Shown here one piece after another: positions 56,465 to 64,000 of a stretch of 64,000 nt of DNA. Position numbers and translations under genes: made by a program. Below the pieces are notes generated by a model, which worked only from the letters and a program-made list of their open reading frames with translations, did not search any database and had not been told where the DNA came from. The stretch comes from Streptococcus constellatus (lineage in GTDB: Bacteria > Bacillota > Bacilli > Lactobacillales > Streptococcaceae). Each line of letters opens with the position of its first letter. The stretch's first letter is position 1. The stretch spans positions 107,437 through 171,436 of the forward strand of contig NZ_CABHMZ010000026.1 in NCBI RefSeq assembly GCF_902167705.1. Reading direction: 5' to 3'.

Positions 56465-57571
56465 TTACAAATATTTTATACTTTTCAAAACCTCCTCTGT
56501 ATCCTTTCCAAAAAAACTTTTTCCATGTGCCATTTGCGGAAACCACACAGTTTGAGAATGGAGATTTCTTTCAATTAAGACAATATTGTTATTTTCATCT
56601 ATTGTAAAATCCCAACTAATAAAAGTCATGTTAGGCAAATTTTTGTGTAACTCGATTGCGGCTTGGCGAACCTTATCAATCATAGGTAGCTGATAGTTTT
56701 TAAAGACAACATGCGTATCCGGATGCTCATAATATCTATCTTGATATTCTGTATATGCAGTATCTAACAATTTTCCATCATCTCTTACACCAATAAAAAC
56801 ACCTCCTGCATGAGCATTATCAACCAAAGCCCCTCCCCTTCCTATTCTCATTGAAATAGGAGCCGTTTTAATATCATCTTTTAACATATAAGATACAACT
56901 CGTAACGTATTAATTGCTTCGGGATATAATTTTTTAAAATGTTCATGAGGATGAATTCGTTCCTGAACAACAAAATTTCTCCCCATCTTTTTAAACACTA
57001 AATTCAACTCATCCAATAAATCTTTTGAGTTTTTATTCAAATTTAGAACTTGTACCCCTCTGCCACTGCTTGTATCTATTGTCTGCTTTATAACTACACT
57101 TGTATTATTTTCTTTAAGTTTAATAACTTTCTCAACAGCCTGATCATAAGAAATAATATTTCTATTTTCATCAAAAAAATGACCATTTACACATTTTACA
57201 AATGTATATGGGATTCTCACATTAAATTTGGTACCCCCCAGAAGATTTTTATCTTCAAACGGTAATACTTTTATTCTGTTGTTAACTTTAGGCTCTATCT
57301 TTACTTAATATATATATTCTGGTATATATTTAGCATCAAATTTTCCTGTATAGCTCTGATATAAACGATGCCACCAATATGGAATTTTTTTACCATAATT
57401 CTTTTTATAAAATAAATCTATTTCATTTTTTTGTTCTTGTGTCAACTTTACGTTTTTGAATAATTTACGTTTAGACCATATATTTTTCATCTCATGAATA
57501 AAAATAAAGCATTGCCAGCACCATGTTAAAAGTTTTAATAAGACTGTTTCTATTTTTTTATATAACCCCAT
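56465..57571 (-). pseudogene. Sugar-transfer-associated ATP-grasp, copy 2, with one in-frame TAA
   Basis: Starts ATG 57571 (GGAAGG upstream): MGLYKKIETVLLKLLTWC ... KKIPYWWHRLYQSYTGKFDAKYIPEYIY, then TAA at 57305-57307, then in the same frame VKIEPKVNNRIKVLPFEDKN ... TFVKCVNGHFFDENRNIIS ... KQTIDTSSGRGV, NAHAGGVFIGV, SWDFTIDENNNIVLIE. The paralogue reads EYLFSSKLEPKM at the same place, so the stop replaces a Ser (TCA to TAA is one change). If read through, 368 residues. A restart at 57220 would give only 251 residues, lacking the first part. It also contains an in-frame G6 run (57234-57239). Confidence 0.82.
57234..57239 (-). repeat. G6 homopolymer in ATP-grasp copy 2
   Basis: Six Gs on the coding strand within CTTCTGGGGGGTACC; currently in frame. 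A possible slippage site, at a different position from the G7 of copy 1. Confidence 0.7.
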
Positions 57572-57596
57572 AGCTTTTCCTTCCTATAATATTTCA

Positions 57597-58466
57597 TTAT
57601 TTTTTTGGAAGATGTATCCAATCCCCAAAAGTTTTGTCCCATTTACTTGGTTCAAATGGCATAAACCCACTAAAATGATAAAATGTTAATTCACCAAAAT
57701 ATAATCTTCCATCAACTTCATAAAAATCCACCCTAACATGTGGAAACCCTTTTGATAAAATCTTAGAAAACTCAATCATTTTGTCAAATGTTTCAGGTTT
57801 ACGCAACGTATTCTGAGCATGAGGATATTTTTGTTTTATATCCAAATGATTAAACTCAAGATCAAAATAATCAAATTTAACATGGTCTGACGCTCTATCT
57901 GAGGCAATAAACATCGCTTTAGGTTGACCATCAAAACAGAAAAACTTATAATCTCTTAATTCTCCATCTACATGATCTTCCATATACTTTTCTGCGATAA
58001 TCCTTGGTTTAACATTTTTATAAGGCCATTCTCTCCCTATATAATAAAAGTTTTGTTTTAATGCTGCCTCGATTTTTTCTTTAGCAGCAACTTTATCTAA
58101 TTTACTTTTATCTTTTACAATTACCAAACCTTCTGAATCATGTGTGCATTTAAGAACAAATTGATTTGGTAATTTTTCAAAATCAATATCATCAAAATGA
58201 TTCCACACACCCAAAGTAGGTATAATATAATCCTCACCTATAATAGATGCAATATACTCTTTAACTTCATATTTATCTACAAGCTTTGTATATTCTTCAT
58301 TTCTATCGTGCAATTTTAACCAGTTCAGTTTTTCATTATAGGTTTCTGGATTTCTCAAATTGCAAAATCTTTTAAAATGAGCAAAATAATACATTTGGAT
58401 ATAAGCTTTATCAGGAACAATACGCATAGCATATTTAATTTTTTTTAATATTTTATTACTTGACAT
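57597..58466 (-). CDS. TupA-like ATP-grasp ligase 3
   Basis: 289 residues from ATG 58466 (GAGGTAA upstream). NEKLNWLKLHD, QFVLKCTHDSEGL (Glu replaces the Gly of the other two copies), REWPYKNVKPRIIAEKYM and GELTFYHFSG. Third member of the family in this locus. Adjacent to the PssE gene. Confidence 0.88.
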   Translation of the reverse strand: MSSNKILKKIKYAMRIVPDKAYIQMYYFAHFKRFCNLRNPETYNEKLNWLKLHDRNEEYTKLVDKYEVKEYIASIIGEDYIIPTLGVWNHFDDIDFEKLPNQFVLKCTHDSEGLVIVKDKSKLDKVAAKEKIEAALKQNFYYIGREWPYKNVKPRIIAEKYMEDHVDGELRDYKFFCFDGQPKAMFIASDRASDHVKFDYFDLEFNHLDIKQKYPHAQNTLRKPETFDKMIEFSKILSKGFPHVRVDFYEVDGRLYFGELTFYHFSGFMPFEPSKWDKTFGDWIHLPKK

Positions 58467-58473
58467 TATTACC

Positions 58474-58968
58474 TCACCAATTCTCTTGGATAAACTTATC
58501 AATCATCTTTACGATTGCCAAAGGGTCTTTATTTTCCCATGGAACAATATCTGCTGTACCATTGTAAATTTTCTTGAAGCACTCCCCTAAATCATCTAAT
58601 TCCAAGTCAGCCATCAACACATATTTATTACTACTAAATGCTTCATTATTTTGAATTTGATGGTCATTAATATGTTCTCCATACTTTTCCAATCTAGTGA
58701 CTGCTATAACCTTTTTCCCTGCATTAAGAGCTTTCATAATCGACCCCGATGCTCCATGTGTTACAACTATATCCGCTTTTTCGATTAATTCAACGAATTC
58801 CTCTGGAGAAACAAATTCTTTAAAGTCATAATTTTTAGGCTTATACGTTGATGTACCTATTTGTGCAAACATTGATTCCGTTAAAGTTCCATCTTCATAT
58901 AATGCATCCAATCTTTTAAACAATCTGTCAAATGGATAATTTCGTGATCCAACTGTTACAAAAATCAT
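58474..58968 (-). CDS. PssE-like glycosyltransferase subunit (Alg13-like)
   Basis: 164 residues from ATG 58968. IFVTVGSRNYPFDRLFKRLD and VVTHGASGSIMKALNAGKKVIAVTR match the donor-binding half of the GT28-type two-part glycosyltransferases (EpsF/PssE/Alg13). Start overlaps the stop of the PssD-like gene (TAATG). The pair commonly transfers glucuronic acid, or galactose, to a lipid-linked sugar; GlcA would suit the local UDP-GlcA supply. Confidence 0.88.
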   Translation of the reverse strand: MIFVTVGSRNYPFDRLFKRLDALYEDGTLTESMFAQIGTSTYKPKNYDFKEFVSPEEFVELIEKADIVVTHGASGSIMKALNAGKKVIAVTRLEKYGEHINDHQIQNNEAFSSNKYVLMADLELDDLGECFKKIYNGTADIVPWENKDPLAIVKMIDKFIQENW

Positions 58969-59438
58969 TAGTATAAACATCCTCCATATATTGCTTTTTT
59001 ATAATATTTTTTTTGAGATTCCCACTGTACAATAAATAAATCAGAATGTTTTTCCATTTTTTTCCCCGCAACAGTCGGCATATTAGCTCTTCCAAAAGTT
59101 TCAATAAATATAAACTTTTTATGAAACAACACTGCCAAAAGATAAAATGGATATGCTACCATTGTTCCTGTCGTAATAATAAAATCTGGTCGCTCTTTTA
59201 TCCAAATAAACAACGTATATATAGCATTCCATAACATTTTAATTGGCATCAATCTATCCTTCAAATCGGTTTGAAGCATGAAATATTTTCCAAGCGGTGC
59301 TTCGAACTGTGTTTTTTCTGTCACAAAAAAGCCAGAGTATTTTTTCGCTAAAGGTTGTAGTTTTTGAAGTTGTTCCCAATGTCCCCCAGATGAAGAAACA
59401 AAACATAATCTAGGTACTCTATCATGTGTTTTTCCCAT
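58968..59438 (-). CDS. PssD-like glycosyltransferase subunit (Alg14-like)
   Basis: 156 residues from ATG 59438 (AAGGTGAG upstream). LCFVSSSGGHWEQLQKL and FIFIETFGRANMPTVAGKK are typical of the membrane-binding half (EpsE/PssD/Alg14). It forms a heterodimer with the next protein. Confidence 0.9.
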   Translation of the reverse strand: MGKTHDRVPRLCFVSSSGGHWEQLQKLQPLAKKYSGFFVTEKTQFEAPLGKYFMLQTDLKDRLMPIKMLWNAIYTLFIWIKERPDFIITTGTMVAYPFYLLAVLFHKKFIFIETFGRANMPTVAGKKMEKHSDLFIVQWESQKKYYKKAIYGGCLY

Positions 59439-59453
59439 AGTTCTCACCTTACT

Positions 59454-60704
59454 TTAATCTCTCTGAAAAATATCTCTAGTGTAAACTTTAGATTTTACAT
59501 CATCCAAACATCCATCATAACGGTTAGCAATTATAGCCTGGCTCTGCTTTTTAAACTCGTCTAAATCATTAACAACTTTACTTCCAAAGAACTTTTCACC
59601 ATCTTTTAAAGTAGGTTCATAAACAATAACTGTAGCACCTTTCGCTTTAACCCTTTTCATAACCCCCTGAATAGAACTCTGACGGAAGTTATCACTATTG
59701 CTCTTCATAGTAAGACGATATACACCGACTACAACATCTTTTTCTTTGCTTTCGTCCCAGTCGTCATTCGCTTCATATGTTCCAGCAATCTCCAACACAC
59801 GATCTGCAATAAAGTCTTTTCTTGTTCGGTTAGATTCAACAATTGCCTCAATAAGATTCTCTGGAACATCTGCATAATTAGCAAGTAACTGCTTCGTATC
59901 CTTTGGTAAGCAGTATCCACCATAACCAAAAGATGGATTATTATAATGTGTTCCAATACGTGGATCAAGGCACACGCCGTTAATAATCTGCTGTGTATTT
60001 AATCCCTTCATTTCTGCATATGTATCTAATTCATTGAAGTAAGAAACACGAAGGGCAAGATATGTATTCGCAAATAATTTGACAGCTTCTGCTTCTGTAA
60101 ATCCCATAAACAATGTATCTACATCTTCTTTAATAGCACCTTCCTGAAGAAGTTCTGCAAATGTATGAGCAGCTTTTACCAAACGTACATTATCAATATC
60201 TGTTCCAACGATAATACGGCTTGGATATAAGTTATCATATAACGCCTTACTTTCTCTTAAAAATTCTGGACTGAAGATAATGTTATCACAGTGAAACTTT
60301 TCTCTAACGCTTGTTGTATATCCAACTGGAATTGTAGATTTGATAACCATAATTGCTTCTGGATTATATTCAATAACTAATTTGATAACTGCCTCTACTG
60401 CAGAAGTATCAAAAAAGTTCTTCTTACTGTCATAATTTGTTGGAGCCGCAATAACAACGAAATCAGCATCACTATATGCTTCTTTCGCATCTAATGTTGC
60501 TGTTAAATTTAATTCTTTTTCTGCTAAATATTTTTCAATGTAGTCATCCTGAATTGGAGATTTTTTATTATTAATTAAATCTACCTTTTCTGGAATAATA
60601 TCTACTGCTGTAACCTGATGATGCTGGCTTAATAAAGTAGCAATAGATAATCCAACGTAACCTGTTCCCGCAACTGCAATTTTTAAATCTTTAAATTCTC
60701 TCAT
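59454..60704 (-). CDS. ugd: UDP-glucose 6-dehydrogenase
   Basis: 416 residues. Rossmann loop [15 protein letters not shown], then [23 protein letters not shown] and the catalytic Cys in [11 protein letters not shown]. Makes UDP-glucuronate, the precursor for the epimerase upstream and a uronic acid acceptor for the TupA-like ligases. 37 bases separate it from the epimerase gene. Confidence 0.95.
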   Translation of the reverse strand: MREFKDLKIAVAGTGYVGLSIATLLSQHHQVTAVDIIPEKVDLINNKKSPIQDDYIEKYLAEKELNLTATLDAKEAYSDADFVVIAAPTNYDSKKNFFDTSAVEAVIKLVIEYNPEAIMVIKSTIPVGYTTSVREKFHCDNIIFSPEFLRESKALYDNLYPSRIIVGTDIDNVRLVKAAHTFAELLQEGAIKEDVDTLFMGFTEAEAVKLFANTYLALRVSYFNELDTYAEMKGLNTQQIINGVCLDPRIGTHYNNPSFGYGGYCLPKDTKQLLANYADVPENLIEAIVESNRTRKDFIADRVLEIAGTYEANDDWDESKEKDVVVGVYRLTMKSNSDNFRQSSIQGVMKRVKAKGATVIVYEPTLKDGEKFFGSKVVNDLDEFKKQSQAIIANRYDGCLDDVKSKVYTRDIFQRD

Positions 60705-60741
60705 TTTTAATTTACCTCTCTTTCAACTATCAAATCTCAAT

Positions 60742-61788
60742 TTACATATAAAATTCTTTATACCACTCAGCAAATTTTCGTAATCCTTCACGTAAAGTTG
60801 TTGATGGTTTAAAACCATAATCCCTTTCTAATGCTTCTGTATCAGCATATGTCACAGGAACATCTCCTGGTTGCATAGGGACAAGTTCTTTATGTGCTTC
60901 AAAATCATAATCTTCCGGTAAGACTTTCGCTCTTATAAGCTCTTCCTGAAGAATTTCTACAAAATCTAGTAAATTTTCTGGATGGTTATTTCCAATGTTG
61001 TAAACAGCATATGGAGGAATTGGCAACCCATCCTCCCCGTTTTTCTTCTCTGGTGCACCTTGCATTACTCGAACAACACCCTCAACAATGTCATCAACAT
61101 AAGTAAAATCTCTTTTACAGTTTCCATAATTAAAAATTTTAATAGTTTCGCCATTTAACAATTTATTTGTAAATCCAAAGTATGCCATATCCGGTCTCCC
61201 TGCCGGTCCATAAACAGTAAAGAAACGTAAACCAGTTGATGGAATATTGTAGAGCTTTGAATATGCGTGAGCCATTAATTCATTACTTTTTTTCGTTGCA
61301 GCATATAACGATACAGGATTGTCTACTTTATCTTCTGTACTATATGGAACTTTTTTGTTACTTCCATATACAGATGAACTTGATGCATATACCAAATGTT
61401 CTACTGGATAATGCCTACAGCCCTCTAATATGTTATAAAATCCAACTAAATTGCCTTCTATATATGCGTCTGGATTTGTAATAGAATATCTTACACCTGC
61501 CTGTGCCCCTAAGTTTACAACCACTTGTGGTTTATACTTTTCAAAAATCGAATTAACTACTTCTTTGTCTGCCAAATTTCCCTTTATAAAAGAAAACATT
61601 TTACTAGATGATAGTTTTTCTAATCTATATTCTTTTAAGCGAACATCATAATAGTCATTCATGTTATCAAGTCCAACTATTTTTATTCCTTCTACTTCTT
61701 TTAATAATCTCTCAGCTAAGTTTGATCCTATAAACCCAGCAACACCCGTAATAAAAACCGTTTTATTCTCTAAATTTACTTTCTGCAT
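60742..61788 (-). CDS. UDP-glucuronate 4-epimerase
   Basis: 348 residues. TGVAGFIGSNLAERLL (NAD binding), YASSSSVYGSNKKVPY and the active-site Tyr/Lys of YAATKKSNEL; the context and PAGRPDMAYFGFTNKLL fit UDP-GlcA 4-epimerase, which forms UDP-galacturonate. Directly upstream of ugd in the operon. Confidence 0.92.
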   Translation of the reverse strand: MQKVNLENKTVFITGVAGFIGSNLAERLLKEVEGIKIVGLDNMNDYYDVRLKEYRLEKLSSSKMFSFIKGNLADKEVVNSIFEKYKPQVVVNLGAQAGVRYSITNPDAYIEGNLVGFYNILEGCRHYPVEHLVYASSSSVYGSNKKVPYSTEDKVDNPVSLYAATKKSNELMAHAYSKLYNIPSTGLRFFTVYGPAGRPDMAYFGFTNKLLNGETIKIFNYGNCKRDFTYVDDIVEGVVRVMQGAPEKKNGEDGLPIPPYAVYNIGNNHPENLLDFVEILQEELIRAKVLPEDYDFEAHKELVPMQPGDVPVTYADTEALERDYGFKPSTTLREGLRKFAEWYKEFYM

Positions 61789-61870
61789 AGCAATCTCCTT
61801 ATATTTATAACTTATCTATATTTATCCTTTCGCAACTTATTTTTTCCATAAAATAAGCTGCTTGTAGGAT

Positions 61871-63322
61871 TCACATCGATCCATCTTTCTTAAACACAAC
61901 TAATACTGTTTTAAACAATATTTTTATATCTAGCCCAATGTTCCAATTTGTGATATACTCTTTATCAAGACGAACGACTTCTTCAAAATCGGTAATATCA
62001 CTTCGTCCGCTTACCTGCCACATGCCAGTGATTCCAGGCTTAATTGCCAGTCTTGCACGATGGTGAAGTTCATACAAATTCGTTTCTGAAATCAAGGGTG
62101 GGCGAGTACCTATAATCGACATATGGCCACGTAATACGTTAAAGAATTGCGGAAATTCATCTAAACTTGTTCGTCTGATAAAATCACCGATTCCTGTCTT
62201 ATGTGTCCCATCTGGAAGTATCTTATTTCCGATAACACGAGGATCAAGGTCCAGTTTAAACATCTTTCCATCTCCAAGTTTGTTATCTTTCATAAGCTCT
62301 GCTTTACGTTCTTCTGCATCCATATACATACTGCGGAACTTGTACATTTTAAATTTCTTTCCATTCTTTCCAACTCGTTCCTGAGCAAAGAAAATTGGTC
62401 CCGGTGATGCAATATAAATTGCCGGTCCGACAAAAATACAAATGATTCCGGTAAAAATACATCCAACTAAGCCACCCGCAATATCCATTAATCGTTTTAA
62501 CATTAACTGTCTGGTTGATGCACAATTGATACTTGTCGTAAGGACTGTGTAATCACCAACCTTTTCCACAAACTGTTTTTTCCCTGGCACACTTGTAATC
62601 TTTGCAAGATTAAGATGAATGGTTACTCCTGTCTCTGATAACTGCTCAATTAACTCTGACGGGTATGGAAGAACTTCTGAAACAACAATCAGAACTTCAT
62701 CAATCCATTCCTGACATACATACATTGCTGCAGTCTCTTCGTTGGCAACCACCGGAACTCCATGAATTTCTCTTCCAGTCCAGTCTGCATCAATTACAGC
62801 CACACCAGCTAACGAGAATCTGGCATAATTATTTTCCTGCATACTTAACACTACTCGCTCAGCCACATCTTCTGATGTTACAATCAGTAGTTTGCGTTCT
62901 CCGCCATCCTTCATCTGTTTTCGCAGTAGTTTTTTCCAAAGTTTTCTGACAATATAGGTAATTATGAGATAACCTATTATGGTCAGCATCAATGTTAATC
63001 TTGAAAAGTCCTGTCCCTGCTGAAGCAGGAATAAATATAAAATTGCTAAGGTACCTACCATAATCGCATGATTTAACGTAACTACAAAATCACGATAGTA
63101 TCCTCTCTTTAACACGCTTTTCATGGTGCCATATGCAAAAATCATAACCAGATCTGCCAGTTCAAGGAAAACTGCCATATTGCGATAAATAATAATTTCA
63201 TATGGATTGAACCCATATCCGCTAATTGCATATGCCAGAACATACGCTAATTGCAAACAGATCATATCTAAGACTATAAAGTCTGCGTGTTTTAACCATC
63301 CTTCAGAATCTTTTCTATACAT
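61871..63322 (-). CDS. Undecaprenyl-phosphate glycosylphosphotransferase (initiating enzyme)
   Basis: 483 residues from ATG 63322 (AAGGGGAAAG upstream), or 491 from ATG 63346. Four N-terminal membrane helices, a nucleotide-binding-like middle domain (CoA-binding type), then a helix and the catalytic C-terminal domain with FFAQERVGKNGKKFKMYKFRSMY, DEFPQFFNVLRGHMSIIGTRPP and GITGMWQVSGR. It starts the repeat unit by moving a sugar-1-phosphate to undecaprenyl phosphate (WcaJ/CpsE type). Confidence 0.93.
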   Translation of the reverse strand: MYRKDSEGWLKHADFIVLDMICLQLAYVLAYAISGYGFNPYEIIIYRNMAVFLELADLVMIFAYGTMKSVLKRGYYRDFVVTLNHAIMVGTLAILYLFLLQQGQDFSRLTLMLTIIGYLIITYIVRKLWKKLLRKQMKDGGERKLLIVTSEDVAERVVLSMQENNYARFSLAGVAVIDADWTGREIHGVPVVANEETAAMYVCQEWIDEVLIVVSEVLPYPSELIEQLSETGVTIHLNLAKITSVPGKKQFVEKVGDYTVLTTSINCASTRQLMLKRLMDIAGGLVGCIFTGIICIFVGPAIYIASPGPIFFAQERVGKNGKKFKMYKFRSMYMDAEERKAELMKDNKLGDGKMFKLDLDPRVIGNKILPDGTHKTGIGDFIRRTSLDEFPQFFNVLRGHMSIIGTRPPLISETNLYELHHRARLAIKPGITGMWQVSGRSDITDFEEVVRLDKEYITNWNIGLDIKILFKTVLVVFKKDGSM

Positions 63323-63665
63323 AGATTTTTTTCTTTCCCCTTCCATTTTTTTGTAATCTATCTGTTAATCTACAATCGTCCCCACAATTGTAGAGATTGC
63401 CTTCAAATTTGAGTAATTTAAAACTAGATAGGATTATTGCTACACCAAGAAGAGCATTAATCCAGAATATGTTAAGATTTGTTGAGATATGTAATTCCGT
63501 CCATAGCCATACCCCAAACACAAGTAAGCAGCACATGGGAATCACATTTTGAATATTTAGATATGCGATATAAGAATTTCGATATTCAGTTTTCTTTTTC
63601 TTTTCATTCCCATTAATGTATACTGGGGTATCCATCGTACACTTTCGTTTTGATATTCCTAGCAT
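63315..63665 (-). CDS. Small membrane protein at the head of the operon
   Basis: 116 residues, AAGGGAG before ATG. Two membrane segments (IPMCCLLVFGVWLW and INALLGVAIILSSFKLL) and a Cys-containing, charged C-terminus. Overlaps the glycosylphosphotransferase gene by a few bases. Unknown; its place as first gene, after a G10 tract, makes it a candidate regulator or chain-length-like factor, without direct evidence. Confidence 0.65.
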   Translation of the reverse strand: MLGISKRKCTMDTPVYINGNEKKKKTEYRNSYIAYLNIQNVIPMCCLLVFGVWLWTELHISTNLNIFWINALLGVAIILSSFKLLKFEGNLYNCGDDCRLTDRLQKNGRGKKKIYV

Positions 63666-63985
63666 TTCATATCTCCCTTACTGTACCCCCCCCCCGACAA
63701 AATCGAGGGCTACTTTCTTATCTCTTTTTTCTCATTTATTTCTTATATTTTTCTCCAACGACAGATAACCTGTGAACGTCTTTCGAGGGACATTCACAGG
63801 CTCAGCCATTACCTCCTGTTATTTATGATTCTCATTTACTTATTTATGATTGGGTCAAAATAAGCATCCAGGAAACCACTTTATTATATATGATAAATTG
63901 TAAAATATAGTTCAACAAAAAATCTCATAGCGTTTCATTGGTGTAAACTGTAAGTAACCACACAAACAGAACCCGAGGAAAAACT
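63666..63985 (-). other. 320-base leader of the polysaccharide operon
   Basis: On the minus strand it has a 25-codon frame (63809 to 63732, MAEPVNVPRKTFTGYLSLEK) with a near-ideal AGGAGGTA-ATG start. Within the frame lies a stable hairpin (63769-63800; CCTGTGAACGTC with GACATTCACAGG). The G10 tract follows. This looks like a leader-peptide or antitermination region. The part next to 63986 is AT-rich and probably belongs to the downstream element. Confidence 0.5.
63686..63695 (-). repeat. G10 homopolymer upstream of the polysaccharide operon
   Basis: Ten Gs on the coding strand (Cs on plus), 20 bases before the first ATG, between a leader and the ribosome site. Length changes would alter promoter or leader spacing, or mRNA folding. 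Confidence 0.85.
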
Positions 63986-64000
63986 ATGAGCTACTCCCAT
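63986..64000 (+). CDS. Start of a plus-strand gene, possibly a transposase
   Basis: ATG 63986 with GAGGAAA upstream; only MSYSH is in the window. Many IS30-type transposases begin MSYTHLT or similar, so an IS30-like element is possible. Five residues cannot prove it. Confidence 0.3.

Overview
The window reads as the chromosome of a low-GC gut Clostridia, most likely Lachnospiraceae: AT-rich host genes, Firmicutes-type AGGAGG ribosome sites, and conjugative machinery of the Tn1549 / C. difficile CTn type. This is inferred from gene content; there is no rRNA gene to name a genus. I see no rRNA, tRNA, CRISPR array or recognisable antibiotic-resistance enzyme.

Layout. (1) 1-219 is the 5' part of a flavodoxin-like gene on the minus strand. 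(2) 1767-32883 is a complete-looking, visibly GC-richer integrative conjugative element (ICE, about 31.1 kb). Its plus-strand transfer operon (2069-21764) holds replication initiator, PcfB, VirD4, Maff2, VirB6-like, PrgI, VirB4, a DNA methyltransferase, a CHAP peptidase, topoisomerase III, a 1336-residue antirestriction polyprotein and small accessory genes. Relaxase and MobC lie on the minus strand (21944-23583) beside an oriT-like region. Then come an XRE regulator, a two-component system with an ABC transporter (the cargo), a sigma factor and small regulators, and a large serine recombinase at the right end. (3) The ICE sits inside the serine-recombinase gene of an older resident element. 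The C-terminal part of that gene is at 303-1766 and the N-terminal part at 32884-33063; they rejoin in frame at a shared CAAA core. The resident element continues to about 45.1 kb and is decayed: VirD4 is cut off just after the Walker A motif and abuts the recombinase, its repA, a sigma-like gene and a large pilin-like surface protein each appear frameshifted, and several HTH regulators remain.

(4) 45188-63665 is a long minus-strand exopolysaccharide or capsule operon: polyprenyl glycosylphosphotransferase, UDP-glucuronate epimerase, UDP-glucose dehydrogenase, a PssD/PssE glycosyltransferase pair, two GT4 glycosyltransferases, Wzy- and Wzx-like proteins, two acyltransferases, a nucleotidyltransferase and a VanZ-like protein. 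Interleaved are five ATP-grasp genes: three TupA-like and two of the sugar-transfer-associated type. With local supply of uronic acid sugars, this suggests a polysaccharide carrying amino acids or peptides (teichuronopeptide-like). One ATP-grasp gene is out of frame at a G7 tract, its paralogue has a single in-frame stop, and a G10 tract lies just before the first gene of the operon, so phase variation is plausible. (5) At 63986 a plus-strand gene, possibly a transposase, starts and runs off the window.

Best candidates for undescribed biology: the ATP-grasp-rich polysaccharide locus with G-tract switches; a 112-bp structured element present twice in the ICE; a second, inverted oriT-like sequence; and a conserved C-terminal tail shared by two consecutive ICE proteins. 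Several apparent frameshifts are single-base indels, so read-level confirmation matters before calling them biological.
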